From NCBI RefSeq assembly GCF_900129575.1, contig NZ_FQWE01000009.1, positions 1-64,000 of the forward strand: a stretch of DNA of 64,000 nucleotides, read 5' to 3'. Made by a program: the position numbers and the translations under genes. Below the pieces are notes generated by a model, which had not been told where the DNA came from, searched no databases, and was given only the letters and a program-made list of their open reading frames with translations. The DNA comes from Flavobacterium segetis (lineage in GTDB: Bacteria > Bacteroidota > Bacteroidia > Flavobacteriales > Flavobacteriaceae). Positions 46,540 to 57,679 of this stretch are shown in pieces. Position 1 is the stretch's first letter. Each line of letters begins with the position of its first letter.

Positions 46540-47616
46540 TTAGTCTGAAACTTTAATTTCAAACATTTTATCCCAATTCTTTCCAGTCACAAAAATGGTT
46601 TTAGTTTTTGGGTTATATGCAATTCCGTTTAATACGTCATTATCAGGTAATTGAGAAACTTTATTTTTTAAATCAGTTAGATTTATAATAGCTTCCACTG
46701 CCCCCGTTTGAGGATTAATAACAGCAATGGCGTCTTTTTGATAAATATTCCCAAAGATTTTTCCATCAATCCATTCTAATTCGTTGATCGATTTTATTTT
46801 TGTTTCATAGGAGTAAACATTGATAAAATCAATTTCCTTAAGTGTTTGTGGATCTAATTTCCATATTTTTTCCGTCCCATCGGATTGGTATAAGTACGTC
46901 CCATCGTTTGTAAGGCCCCAGCCTTCTAATTCACTTTTAAAATACGGAAATGTTTTTTCTTTTTTAAAAGTATCGGCGTTGTAGATATATCCCTCATTGT
47001 TTTGCCAAGTCAGTTGATACACTTTATTATTTAGGATTGTGATTCCTTCACCAAAATATTGATCCGCAAGTTCTACTTTCTTATATACTTTTCCTGTTTT
47101 ATAATCTGTTTTTCTTAAACTTGATATCCCTCTTTTTCCTGTAGCTCCGCTTCCGTTTCCTGTACCTTCATACAATGTGTCACGATAAAATTCTAATCCT
47201 TGGGTGTACGCTTCATAATCATGAGGGTACGTATTAACAATTGTGTATTTTAATAGTCTAGGTTTTACATTAGAAACAAGTTCGACTCTCGAAGCCGCTT
47301 CGCTATTTTCTCCTTCAAAATAAACCAGCGCTTTTAAGTTTTGATACCCTAGCTTTTGATCTTTTAATGTAACTGTTAGTTTTTCAGTGTCTATTTTTGA
47401 ACCTATTTTTTTGTCATTTATATAAAATATAATGCTATCAATTACTTTTTTGTTGGGGTTTAAAACAGCTAACTCTAAGGACTCTTGCGGCTGATATTGC
47501 TCCTTAAATTTGGTAGTGTCAATTGTAAATATAGAATTTTCTCCTTTTTTTGTGTCGCCACAATTGGCTAATGTTATTCCTAATAAAATGACAGATAGGA
47601 AGTTATATTTTTTCAT
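46540..47616 (-). CDS. glutaminyl-peptide cyclotransferase, lipoprotein
   Basis: The 358-residue protein (start ATG at 47616) begins with a lipoprotein signal (LLGITLANC, C16). The N-terminal 125 residues are beta-rich. The C-terminal part is a glutamine cyclotransferase five-bladed propeller with NTYPHDYEAYTQGLEF, LYEGTGNGSG, YFGEGITILNNKVYQLTW and the ELEWIDGKIFGNIY and GIAYNPKTKTIFVTGKNW motifs. It forms pyroglutamate from N-terminal Gln of peptides and proteins, here at the envelope. The start 47760 of the longer frame lies inside the SRP RNA gene on the opposite strand and is not credible. A minus-sense TACCTTTG box lies at plus positions 47663-47670. Confidence 0.9.
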   Translation of the reverse strand: MKKYNFLSVILLGITLANCGDTKKGENSIFTIDTTKFKEQYQPQESLELAVLNPNKKVIDSIIFYINDKKIGSKIDTEKLTVTLKDQKLGYQNLKALVYFEGENSEAASRVELVSNVKPRLLKYTIVNTYPHDYEAYTQGLEFYRDTLYEGTGNGSGATGKRGISSLRKTDYKTGKVYKKVELADQYFGEGITILNNKVYQLTWQNNEGYIYNADTFKKEKTFPYFKSELEGWGLTNDGTYLYQSDGTEKIWKLDPQTLKEIDFINVYSYETKIKSINELEWIDGKIFGNIYQKDAIAVINPQTGAVEAIINLTDLKNKVSQLPDNDVLNGIAYNPKTKTIFVTGKNWDKMFEIKVSD

Positions 47617-47670
47617 AGTTTTAAAATTTGATAGAACAATATACAACGTTAATTTATAGCTGCAAAGGTA

Positions 47671-47701
47671 TTGCAAAAATATAAAAAGTGTTGTACATTT
47701 G
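47671..47701 (+). promoter_or_regulatory. strong sigma-A promoter of the SRP RNA gene
   Basis: TTG at 47671-47673 and TACATTTG at 47694-47701 are 20 bases apart, an exact match to the Bacteroidota pattern. The RNA starts 4-8 bases after the box, as expected for a transcription start site. Confidence 0.85.
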
Positions 47702-47704
47702 CAC

Positions 47705-47799
47705 TGGCAAGTCCTACACGACCAGCTCCTGCAGACTCCCCCAGGATGGGAACATAGCAAGGGTACGTGGTTGAGCGGTGCGATGTAGGTCGCTTGCCA
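47705..47799 (+). ncRNA. ffs: signal recognition particle RNA (small bacterial type)
   Basis: The 95-base RNA has complementary ends (TGGCAAG near 47705 and CTTGCCA near 47793) and inner pairing of CCTACAC with GATGTAGG. The SRP54-binding end consists of CCAGGATGGGAACATAGCAAGG with its GGAA-type tetraloop and asymmetric bulge. This matches the small SRP RNA that targets membrane proteins with Ffh. A T run (47800-47808) follows as terminator. It is transcribed on the plus strand, divergent from the cyclotransferase gene. Confidence 0.9.
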
Positions 47800-47884
47800 T
47801 TTTTTTTAAAATACAGTTAATAATAGTCTTCCTTTAGGAAGATTTTTTTATTTTTGGACGTTTCGCATTCTTAAAAACAGTAAA

Positions 47885-48688
47885 ATGAGTAGAGTAGTTC
47901 TTATTACAGGCGGTTCATCGGGAATAGGTAAATCTATTGGCGAATTTTTGCATAATAAAGGTTTTACTGTTTATGGAACTAGTAGAAATCCAGAGCGAAT
48001 ATTGAATTCAGTTTTTCCTTTAGTGTCTTTAGATGTTCGAAATGTAGATTCAATTCATTTGGCTGTGGCCAAAATAATAGCTACATCTGGAAGACTAGAC
48101 ATTGTTATTAATAATGCGGGTGTTGGAATTACAGGGCCTTTAGAAGAAATTCCGATGGAAGAAATCAAAAATAATTTTGAAACTAATTTTTTTGGGCCTA
48201 TCGAGGTCATGAAGGCCGTTTTGCCGATAATGCGTTTTCAAAACTCAGGTTTAATAATTAATATAACTTCTATAGCTGGATATATGGGTTTGCCTTACAG
48301 AGGCGTTTACTCTGCTGCAAAAGGTGCTCTTGAACTGATTACGGAAAGTTTGCGAATGGAAGTTAAATCCTTTGGTATAGAAATCACAAATGTTGCTCCG
48401 GGCGACTTTGCAACTAATATTGCGGCTGGACGTTTTCATGCGCCGGTAACCAAAGGTTCAGCTTATAAAAATGCATACGGGAACACTCTAAAAGCTTTGG
48501 ATGAGCATGTTGATGCGGGTAGCAATCCTAACGAGATGGCTGAGGCTGTTTACAATATTATTCAAGATCCTAGTCCAAAAATTCATTATAAAGTGGGTGC
48601 TTTTATGCAAAAATTTTCTATTGTTTTAAAAAGAATCTTGCCTGACAAAGTATATGAAAAAATGTTAATGAATCATTATAGATTATAA
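47885..48688 (+). CDS. SDR family NAD(P)-dependent oxidoreductase
   Basis: The 267-residue short-chain dehydrogenase has the cofactor motif TGGSSGIG at 8-15, NNAG at 76-79 and the catalytic S129, Y142 and K146 (YSAAK). After the glycine motif GTSR near 31-34 suggests NADP. The C-terminal 50 residues form a helical extension typical of the classical SDRs of this group. Its substrate is not known. A very short membrane-protein frame follows without a gap. Confidence 0.92.
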   Translation: MSRVVLITGGSSGIGKSIGEFLHNKGFTVYGTSRNPERILNSVFPLVSLDVRNVDSIHLAVAKIIATSGRLDIVINNAGVGITGPLEEIPMEEIKNNFETNFFGPIEVMKAVLPIMRFQNSGLIINITSIAGYMGLPYRGVYSAAKGALELITESLRMEVKSFGIEITNVAPGDFATNIAAGRFHAPVTKGSAYKNAYGNTLKALDEHVDAGSNPNEMAEAVYNIIQDPSPKIHYKVGAFMQKFSIVLKRILPDKVYEKMLMNHYRL

Positions 48689-48711
48689 TTACGGGAAAAA
48701 TAGAAAGCTTT

Positions 48712-48891
48712 TTGCCTCATTTAGCACCTTTGTTATTACTTGTTTTATTCGGTTTAATACTCTTTAGAGTAGTTAGATGGATTAATACTATTATTAGTAA
48801 CAATGAACTTTACAAAGAAGATATGTTGAATGTGCTTGAAGAAATTAGAGATGAACTCAAAGAATTGAATAAAAATAATTTAGTTAAGTAA
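48712..48891 (+). CDS. small single-pass membrane protein, 59 residues or slightly longer
   Basis: The frame reads LPHLAPLLLLVLFGLILFRV and ends in an amphipathic charged helix (KEDMLNVLEEIRDELKELNK). The frame is open from 48682 and contains no ATG before the membrane segment. The TTG at 48712 is the first standard start, while an ATT at 48682 or 48688 would give 10 or 8 more residues (ITGKIESF). I think it is real because the residue pattern is that of a membrane helix followed by a coiled helix, and it begins directly where the SDR gene ends. Function unknown. Confidence 0.6.
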   Translation: MPHLAPLLLLVLFGLILFRVVRWINTIISNNELYKEDMLNVLEEIRDELKELNKNNLVK

Positions 48892-48915
48892 ATATAAATT
48901 GTAATTTTGTGCGGA

Positions 48916-49030
48916 ATTTGCGTAAGATTTGACATTATGAGAAAAACAGCCAGTGGCGATTTAATATTTTACTCTTGCGTAAGGGATTAAAGCGGGAACG
49001 GAAAGCCCGGCCCTTGGGTCACGCCCCGAG
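48916..49030. repeat. GC-rich dispersed-repeat remnant in the fsa leader
   Basis: The block 48971-49030 is far richer in G+C than its surroundings and includes CTTGCGTAAGGGATTAAAG, CGGGAACGGAAAGCCCG (a short hairpin) and CACGCCCCGAG. TTGCGTAAG also occurs at 48918-48926, 57 bases upstream. From memory, sequences of this type (GCGTAAGGGATT, GCGGAAAGCCCG) recur between genes in many flavobacteria, so I read it as a worn copy of a dispersed repeat. It lies just before fsa, so an RNA role is not excluded. No open frame. Confidence 0.5.
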
Positions 49031-49060
49031 AATTAAAAACACACAATTAAACTATATAAT

Positions 49061-49717
49061 ATGAAATTTTTTATTGACACGGCTAATTTAGCTCAGATTA
49101 AAGAAGCACAAGCATTAGGCGTTTTGGATGGCGTTACAACAAATCCGTCATTGATGGCTAAAGAGGGAATTACAGGTAAAAATAGCATTTTGAAACATTA
49201 TGTGGATATTTGTAACCTGGTTGAAGGTGATGTGAGTGCTGAGGTAAACGCTTTAGATTATGATGGTATGATCAAAGAAGGAGAAGAATTAGCCGACTTA
49301 CACGAGCAAATTGTTGTCAAATTACCAATGACTAAAGAAGGTGTCATGGCAGCAAAATATTTTTCGGATAAAGGAATCAAGACAAATGTAACTTTAGTTT
49401 TTTCTGCTGGACAAGCGTTATTAGCTGCAAAAGCAGGAGCAACTTATGTTTCCCCATTCATAGGTCGTCTCGATGATGTTTCTACAGATGGTTTAGCTTT
49501 GATTGAAGAAATTAGATTAATTTATGACAACTATGGCTATGAAACGCAAATACTAGCTGCTTCAGTTCGTCACACCATGCATATTGTAAATTGTGCTAAA
49601 ATAGGTGCTGATGTTATGACAGGACCACTTTCCGCAATTTACGGATTGTTGAAACATCCATTAACTGACATAGGATTAGCGCAATTTGTAGCTGATTTTG
49701 AAAAAGGAAATAAATAA
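49061..49717 (+). CDS. fsa: fructose-6-phosphate aldolase (transaldolase-like)
   Basis: The 218-residue enzyme belongs to the short transaldolase/Fsa group. The opening [23 protein letters not shown] near 24-36 and the Schiff-base lysine K87 in IVVKLPMT are standard, as are [15 protein letters not shown] residues ([11 protein letters not shown]). It makes or splits fructose 6-phosphate from glyceraldehyde 3-phosphate and dihydroxyacetone, or acts as transaldolase in the pentose phosphate pathway. Which reaction dominates cannot be decided by reading. The GC-rich repeat lies in its leader. Confidence 0.9.
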   Translation: MKFFIDTANLAQIKEAQALGVLDGVTTNPSLMAKEGITGKNSILKHYVDICNLVEGDVSAEVNALDYDGMIKEGEELADLHEQIVVKLPMTKEGVMAAKYFSDKGIKTNVTLVFSAGQALLAAKAGATYVSPFIGRLDDVSTDGLALIEEIRLIYDNYGYETQILAASVRHTMHIVNCAKIGADVMTGPLSAIYGLLKHPLTDIGLAQFVADFEKGNK

Positions 49718-49737
49718 GAACCATTCATTTTACTCAA

Positions 49738-49777
49738 AAAAAAATCCGACTTGCTATATTGCAAATCGGATTTTTTT
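49738..49777. terminator. bidirectional hairpin terminator between fsa and the sugar transporter gene
   Basis: AATCCGA and TTGC pair with GCAA and TCGGATT, with a single mismatch and a T run on the plus strand. It lies between two converging genes. Confidence 0.85.
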
Positions 49778-49790
49778 AGTTTGTAGATCA

Positions 49791-51260
49791 TTAGTGTCCG
49801 CTGCCTTTACTCTTAATTTGGTATATTCCTTGTTTTTGTAATATTTTAGGACAGTAAAAACCATAAAATGCTAAGTAGGCAAAACCAGCTAAAGGAACTA
49901 CATAGGAAAAGTGTGTATATGAAATTCCTAATATTCCGCTTGGATTTGTTAAGTCTAAATCACAAATTGCACCTTGAATAAGGGGAATTATTCCACCGCC
50001 TAGAATCATCATAATTAAAAATGAAGACGCTTTTCCCGTATTTTTCCCCAATCCAGCAATAGCTAAATCGAATATTGATGGCCACATAATAGATAAAAAT
50101 AGACCACCTGAGATGAAGAAAAATTTTGCAGTCTCAGTATCAGTGACTACTAATCCAGCAAACATCATTGCTAATCCAGAGAGTCCAAAAAGCATTAATG
50201 TTTTTCCTGCGTTTTTTCCGCCAACGAAACTAACCGCTATAAAAAGTAATATCCATAGGGGATAAATATAAAAAGCTGAAACATCATGAGCAGCAAAAAT
50301 GTTTGCTCCTATAATTACTCCAAATGCTAATGCTGGCACTATAAATTTAAGGGCTGTATTGACTAAATTTGTTGTGTTGAAAACATTAACGCCTCCATTC
50401 CACCTTCCAATCATTAAACTTCCCCAATATAAGGCGATGAAAGGCGAAATAGCATCTTCTAAAATTCCACCAAACTCTTTAGTATGCAGTAGTGCTGGTA
50501 AATTACTAATTATTGTTACTTCTGTTCCTACATATATAAAAATTGCCAACATTCCTAAATACAGTTGTGGATAATCAAATATTCGAAAAGTTGAAGGTGC
50601 ATCATCTATTTTTGCCTCTTCTTGTTTAGCTGGATCTTCAATTTTAGAAAAATACATAAATATTGCTACAGCTATAAATGCCAAACCTAGAATTATAAAA
50701 GGTAGTTTAATATCTTCCAGTGAAAGATTAGTTTTTTTATTATCTCCCATCCCAAACAATGCAATAGCAAGTATGATTCCACCCATAGTCGTTCCAAACG
50801 AATTTAAACCTCCCGCAAGTGTTAAACGGTGTGCGCCAGATTCAGGGCTCCCCATTTTTATTGCTAAAGGGTTAGCTACAATTTGTTGAATAGAAAATCC
50901 TAAGCCTACTGTAAATAAAGCGGTAAGAAAGAAGGGAAAACTTTCCATAGTTGCAGCCGGAATAAATAAAAATGAGCCTACCGCTGAAAGGAGTAAACCT
51001 GCCGATAGTGTTTTTTTGTAACCAAATTTTTGTAGTACATCTGACCTTAAAGAAACCAGAAAGAAAATAAGTGATCCTACAAAATAGGCAACATAAAATG
51101 CCCAAGCTACTAATTGAGATTGAAGTTGGGTTAAAGTGAATACTTTTTTAAATACTGGAATCAAAATATCATTGGCAGAGCCAACAAATCCCCAAAAGAA
51201 GAACACTATAATTAAGGATATAAACTGTCCCCATTTTGTCTGCACGTTTTCTGAATTCAT
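49791..51260 (-). CDS. sugar MFS transporter (FucP/GluP family)
   Basis: The 489-residue, 12-helix permease has the FucP-type start (FFFWGFVGSANDILIPVFKK), the QIVANPLAIKMGSPE and NSFGTTMGG motifs, and the MILGGGIIPLIQGAICD segment at helix 10 or 11. Such proteins bring in L-fucose, glucose or galactose with protons. The cluster gives no hint to the sugar: no sugar catabolic gene is adjacent apart from fsa, which converges with it. Confidence 0.9.
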   Translation of the reverse strand: MNSENVQTKWGQFISLIIVFFFWGFVGSANDILIPVFKKVFTLTQLQSQLVAWAFYVAYFVGSLIFFLVSLRSDVLQKFGYKKTLSAGLLLSAVGSFLFIPAATMESFPFFLTALFTVGLGFSIQQIVANPLAIKMGSPESGAHRLTLAGGLNSFGTTMGGIILAIALFGMGDNKKTNLSLEDIKLPFIILGLAFIAVAIFMYFSKIEDPAKQEEAKIDDAPSTFRIFDYPQLYLGMLAIFIYVGTEVTIISNLPALLHTKEFGGILEDAISPFIALYWGSLMIGRWNGGVNVFNTTNLVNTALKFIVPALAFGVIIGANIFAAHDVSAFYIYPLWILLFIAVSFVGGKNAGKTLMLFGLSGLAMMFAGLVVTDTETAKFFFISGGLFLSIMWPSIFDLAIAGLGKNTGKASSFLIMMILGGGIIPLIQGAICDLDLTNPSGILGISYTHFSYVVPLAGFAYLAFYGFYCPKILQKQGIYQIKSKGSGH

Positions 51261-53425
<2,165 letters not shown>

Positions 53426-53441
53426 ATGCTATTACAGATGT

Positions 53442-53475
53442 AAAAAAATCTCCCGCATTTAGGGAGATTTTTTTT
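53442..53475 (+). terminator. hairpin terminator after the ABC-F gene
   Basis: AAAAAAATCTCCC (53442-53454) pairs with GGGAGATTTTTTT (53462-53474) around a 7-base loop, 17 bases after the stop. Confidence 0.9.
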
Positions 53476-53881
53476 GCTACAGCTAATAAATTTAATTTTT
53501 ATAGTCCTAGATATGTTAATTTAAATTAACTATCAATTATTTAAAACTATTAATATCAACATGCAATAGTTTAGACTAATCTGTTACTGATTTTGCTGCT
53601 TTATAAAATATGCAGTATTTATGACTGATAGAATTGCTCAATAATTCTAGAAGTTTTTCAAACGGATTCTACTTTATTTGAAGTTTCATTAATAAAATTA
53701 GCAGGTAAAAACAGAAAATTCTCTTAAAAATATTTTTTTTACTGCAGGTATTGATTTTTGTTTTGTATATGGATCAAAAATTAAAGCATTCTAATTGAAG
53801 TGTGCTATTAGTCTATTAAACAATTTCAATTAACATATATTGATGTAAGAGCAATTATTTCTGTATCTAAAAAACTCTAAC
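53476..53881. other. 406-bp AT-rich stretch, no gene seen
   Basis: All frames are broken and no peptide is recognised. It lies downstream of two converging genes and might be decayed sequence, but I have no support for that. Confidence 0.4.
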
Positions 53882-54955
53882 CTACTCAATAGTTTTTTCA
53901 ATATAATCTGAACTTAATAAGTATAAAGCGCCCATATATCTTATTTTGAAAGCAACTAAATCACCAATTTTATAAGTTTTTTTAGAATTTGAAATATCAA
54001 TGACAAGCATGTCAGAACTGGCGTCAACAATAGTAATATCTGCATCATCTGACTCGAGGTATTGCGGTTGCATATCTAGTAAACCAATATCTAAGATAGC
54101 TCTTAGAGACGTTATGCCTAAGTCGGTTACATCATTCATAGAAAACGAATTCCCCGCTACATTCTCTCCTAATTCTCCCGTTGGTGTATTTGGTTTTTCA
54201 GTAATTTCTATGATTTCTGCAAATAGTTTAAAAACATCATTATGCATTCCTTCTATAGTATCTCCGGTAAATAAATCTTTACCAAAAAAAAGTGCTTCCC
54301 CAATTCTAAAATGATTGACAGCCATAGGTCTTGCATTTTTTAGAATTAACGGAATGGCTACTGAGGTCCCGCCGGAAACAAATGGAATACTAATGTTAAA
54401 TTTTGCTTCGATTAATTGCTTGTACAAACTCAATTGTATTAACTTATCTTGGGTGGGCATTACGCCACTCAAACAATTTAAATTGGTGCCAATTCCTGAA
54501 ATTTCTATGTTAGGCATTTTTAAAATTGTTCCATAAAATGCAATTAATTCTTCGCCCATAACGCCTTCACGAAGATCACCCATTTCAATCATAATGATGA
54601 CTTTATGAATTTTATTTTGCTTAACTGCTTCGTTAGATAAAAGTTGAATTGTATAAATTTCAGTATTAAAACTAATGTCCGCATATTTAACAATACTTTC
54701 AATACTTCGTTTTGCAGGAGGTTTTATATAGACGGTTTGGATATCTGGATCTAAAGCTTTTACTTTTTTAAGATTGCTGACTCTGGAATCGTGAATTTCT
54801 CGAACGCCAAGAGCGATAATTTCTTTTAAATAAATTTTGTTACCACAAAGCAATTTAGAAACTACGCCCCATTGAATATTTCTAGATTTAAAAATGTGAT
54901 CTAAAAAGGCATAGTTTTCTTCAAGTTTTTTTCTATATAATTTTATAAAGGCCAT
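53882..54955 (-). CDS. alanine/ornithine racemase family PLP enzyme (Orr-like)
   Basis: The 357-residue protein belongs to the fold-type III racemases. The PLP lysine is K34 in WGVVSKLLCG, and the Orr-type motifs are IHDSRVSNLKK, IMIEMGDLREG, GIGTNLNCLSGV and FRIGEALFFGKD. These mark the alanine/ornithine racemase group rather than a biosynthetic alr. It would interconvert L- and D-forms of an amino acid. It is last in a five-gene minus-strand operon and overlaps the alr-like gene by one base. Confidence 0.87.
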   Translation of the reverse strand: MAFIKLYRKKLEENYAFLDHIFKSRNIQWGVVSKLLCGNKIYLKEIIALGVREIHDSRVSNLKKVKALDPDIQTVYIKPPAKRSIESIVKYADISFNTEIYTIQLLSNEAVKQNKIHKVIIMIEMGDLREGVMGEELIAFYGTILKMPNIEISGIGTNLNCLSGVMPTQDKLIQLSLYKQLIEAKFNISIPFVSGGTSVAIPLILKNARPMAVNHFRIGEALFFGKDLFTGDTIEGMHNDVFKLFAEIIEITEKPNTPTGELGENVAGNSFSMNDVTDLGITSLRAILDIGLLDMQPQYLESDDADITIVDASSDMLVIDISNSKKTYKIGDLVAFKIRYMGALYLLSSDYIEKTIE

Positions 54956-56106
54956 TATTCTATAATTTTTCGTGGAATCGCCGTAGAAATTCGAGTTAAT
55001 AATTCGTAATTGAGTTGGTTACTAAAATCACTGAAGGAGGCAACGGTAACTGAGAGTTCTTCTTGTGTTCCTATTAAAACCACTTCATCATTTTTCTTTG
55101 CTAAATTAATATCAGTAACATCAACGGTCATCATATTCATATTTACAGACCCTATAACTATACATCGCTGGCCATGAATAAGAACGCGACCCTGATTGCT
55201 TAATGATCGGCTATAACCATGGCTGTAGCCAATGGGTACCGTGGCGATATTCATCCTTCTTTTAGCCATAAAGCTAGTTCCATAACCAATAAAATCGCCT
55301 GTATTTACACTTTTGACACTCATTATACTACTTTTCCAACTAATAACGCGCTGTAATGGATCAATTTTATTTTTCTGAGAGTGTAAATAGGTTACAAAAA
55401 CTTCTGGACTTGGCCACAAGCCATATTGTATAATTCCGATGCGAATTAAATCCATTCTTGCTTCGGGAAACATAATTGATGCCGCAGAGCAAGCAGTATG
55501 CCTAATTGTAGGTTTTAAATCATTCCTGCAAAATTGCTCATAAACTTCTTCAAAAGTCTCAATTTGCTTGCTTACGCGTTCATGATTTACTATACTTTCT
55601 GCACCAGCGTAATGCGTGCAAAGTCCTTTAAAGTGTAAATGATTGATCTGCGTTTTGATAATGGAAATAACAGTGTTTATTTCATTTTTATCAAAACCAG
55701 TTCTGTTCATTCCAGTTTCAACTTCAATGTGTATTATTGCTTTTTTTGCTGCTTTTTTAGCAGTCTCTACTGCATGCTCTAAGCGACTTTTATCGAATAC
55801 AAAGAACTCTACATTATTCTCAACAACCCATTTCATTTCTTCATCTTGCACTAATCCCATCACGAGAATAGTTGCTTGATTTTGAAGTGTTTTTTTGATT
55901 TCTTTTGCTTCCTGAACATCGAAAACAGAGAAATGATTTACGCCACATTGAAATGCCATAGTAACAAACTCTGCAATGCCATGTCCGTAAGCATTTCCTT
56001 TTACTACCGATGAAAAGATTACTGTCTTACCAAAATTTTTCTTAATAAAATCAATATTATTCTGATAAGCTGAGCGATTTATTTCAATTATTGAATTAGT
56101 ATGCAT
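54955..56106 (-). CDS. alr: alanine racemase
   Basis: The 383-residue enzyme has the PLP lysine K36 in SVVKGNAYGHG, the substrate-binding ETGMNRTGF, HTACSAAS and IRIGIIQYGLWPS segments, and the catalytic tyrosine Y275 in GYGTSF. It is complete and looks active. Its place in an operon with a second racemase, an M20 amidohydrolase and a symporter suggests a catabolic or salvage role, not only wall synthesis. It overlaps the M20 gene by 11 bases and the Orr gene by 1. Confidence 0.92.
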   Translation of the reverse strand: MHTNSIIEINRSAYQNNIDFIKKNFGKTVIFSSVVKGNAYGHGIAEFVTMAFQCGVNHFSVFDVQEAKEIKKTLQNQATILVMGLVQDEEMKWVVENNVEFFVFDKSRLEHAVETAKKAAKKAIIHIEVETGMNRTGFDKNEINTVISIIKTQINHLHFKGLCTHYAGAESIVNHERVSKQIETFEEVYEQFCRNDLKPTIRHTACSAASIMFPEARMDLIRIGIIQYGLWPSPEVFVTYLHSQKNKIDPLQRVISWKSSIMSVKSVNTGDFIGYGTSFMAKRRMNIATVPIGYSHGYSRSLSNQGRVLIHGQRCIVIGSVNMNMMTVDVTDINLAKKNDEVVLIGTQEELSVTVASFSDFSNQLNYELLTRISTAIPRKIIE

Positions 56107-57238
56107 TTGTAATTTCTTTACTGATTTGATGGAACATATTTACTCCAGTGCCTATAATTTCATCTGGAAAATCATAATCAGGATTATGTAAAGCGGGAGT
56201 ATTTAATCCAGAGCCAAGTCCAAACATAGCGCCAGAAAAATGTTGCGTAAACAATCCAAAATCCTCTCCCCACGTAAATGGATTTTCTTTTTCCAAAACT
56301 AAGAAATGATTTATTTTTGCTGCTTTCCTAATAATTTCCACTGCTTTGTCATCATTAAAGTTAGCCTTGAAATTTTGAATCCAGCTCAACTTACATTTCA
56401 AAGCATATTTTAAAGCTATAGATTGAACTAAAGTTTCTAACGTTTTTTCAAGAATTTCCATTTGTAAATTGCTATCACTTCGAACTGTAAAATGAATTTC
56501 TCCCACGCCTGCAGAAACGCCATAGGCCATAGTACCCATCTTTATAAAGATAGGAGTGATTACGCAATAATTTTTTTGAGAATTATCAGCTTGAATACGA
56601 GCGTTAAATTCTGTTATAATTTCAGCTATTGCTAGTGATGGGTTAATTCCTTTTTCAGGTTCGCCTGCGTGAGACGTTTTGCCTTCCAAATGGATTATCA
56701 TGCTATTGACCGCACATGTAAAAGTGCCGTTTTTTACTACTATTTGATTTGTCAAATATCCAGGCAAGTTATGCAGTGCAAAAACATAATCAGGTTTAAG
56801 AACTTGAAATTTAGAATCAAAAAAAACTTTTTCAGCGCCAGAGCCATCTTCCTCCGCAGGTTGAAATAACAAAATTACAGCTCCTGTTTCTGGTTTATTT
56901 TTATGCAACTTAACTGCTAAGCCGCATAATATAGAGATATGTCCATCATGCCCACATTTATGAGAAACTCCTTTGTTTACAGATTTATGCTCAAATATAT
57001 TTGTTTCTTCGATTGGTAAAGCATCCAGTTCACAACGAAATAAAACTGTTTTTCCAGGTTTTTTACCTTTGTAAATAGCAGCAAAACCAGTAGTTCCCAA
57101 TTCAGAAATAAGTTCGTCTGGAGCATAATTTTGCAAAAAAGATTTTATGCTTTTCCCAGTTTCAATTTCAGTACCAGAAACCTCGGGATATTTATGCAGT
57201 TCTTTTCGTAGTTCAATTAGCTTTTTAAAATTTTCCAT
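56096..57238 (-). CDS. M20 family amidohydrolase (amino-acid or peptide N-deacylase type)
   Basis: The 380-residue protein has the M20D metal sites: LDALPIEE near 71-78, CGHDGH with C95, H97 and H100, PAEEDGSGAEK near 126-136 and ALHNLPG near 154-160. The dimerisation domain follows (about 180-290). Relatives split N-acyl amino acids, hippurate or N-acetyldiaminopimelate. There is no signal peptide, so it acts on imported substrates, fitting the symporter gene in the same operon. The exact acyl substrate is not known. Confidence 0.9.
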   Translation of the reverse strand: MENFKKLIELRKELHKYPEVSGTEIETGKSIKSFLQNYAPDELISELGTTGFAAIYKGKKPGKTVLFRCELDALPIEETNIFEHKSVNKGVSHKCGHDGHISILCGLAVKLHKNKPETGAVILLFQPAEEDGSGAEKVFFDSKFQVLKPDYVFALHNLPGYLTNQIVVKNGTFTCAVNSMIIHLEGKTSHAGEPEKGINPSLAIAEIITEFNARIQADNSQKNYCVITPIFIKMGTMAYGVSAGVGEIHFTVRSDSNLQMEILEKTLETLVQSIALKYALKCKLSWIQNFKANFNDDKAVEIIRKAAKINHFLVLEKENPFTWGEDFGLFTQHFSGAMFGLGSGLNTPALHNPDYDFPDEIIGTGVNMFHQISKEITNAY

Positions 57239-57244
57239 TTAAGT

Positions 57245-57679
57245 CTATTTTATGAGACGCATTTCTAAGTATTTATTTGTAAAACCTAGTTTTTCATATA
57301 ATTTCTTTGCTGGATTATCTGGTTCTACATGTAGTGCAATATTTCCCTCAGCGGTAGCAATTGCCTTCTCCATCAATTGTTTTCCGTAACCTTTGCCCCG
57401 TTGGCTGCCGTCCACGGCTATATAGACCAAAATGTTTTCTGGAATGAAATCTTTCATGCCGGTATTGTTTAGTATCACTACACCTACAATTTTTTGATCA
57501 TCTATTCCCACAATAATATTTCCGCCTTTGGCTGGGTTCATTACGTAATCCATACATTTTGTAATATCGGCAACTGTATCGCCGTATTGTTCTAAATGTG
57601 CATATAGGAAAAGAGCAATAATTTGATTAGTATAAACTTTATCTTCTCCAGTTTCATCATTAATTTGTTTGAATTCCAT
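57245..57679 (-). CDS. GNAT family N-acetyltransferase
   Basis: The 144-residue protein (start ATG at 57679) has the GNAT acetyl-CoA motif VDGSQRGKGYGKQLMEKAI near 90-108 and the closing EKLGFTNKYLEMRL. It would acetylate an amine, perhaps an amino acid that the operon handles. The first 20 bases overlap the end of the symporter gene, and the M20 gene follows after 6 bases, so it is embedded in the operon. The longer frame starts inside the symporter gene and has no start-codon support beyond that. Confidence 0.88.
   Translation of the reverse strand: MEFKQINDETGEDKVYTNQIIALFLYAHLEQYGDTVADITKCMDYVMNPAKGGNIIVGIDDQKIVGVVILNNTGMKDFIPENILVYIAVDGSQRGKGYGKQLMEKAIATAEGNIALHVEPDNPAKKLYEKLGFTNKYLEMRLIK

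Noticed and set aside
47617..47760. N-terminal extension of the cyclotransferase frame with many cysteines
   Set aside because: It is the complement of the SRP RNA gene and its promoter; the lipoprotein signal after the ATG at 47616 gives a better start.
53476..53881. Possible gene remnant before the racemase operon
   Set aside because: Some plus-strand pieces look peptide-like, but I could not match them to any family and the frames are broken everywhere.
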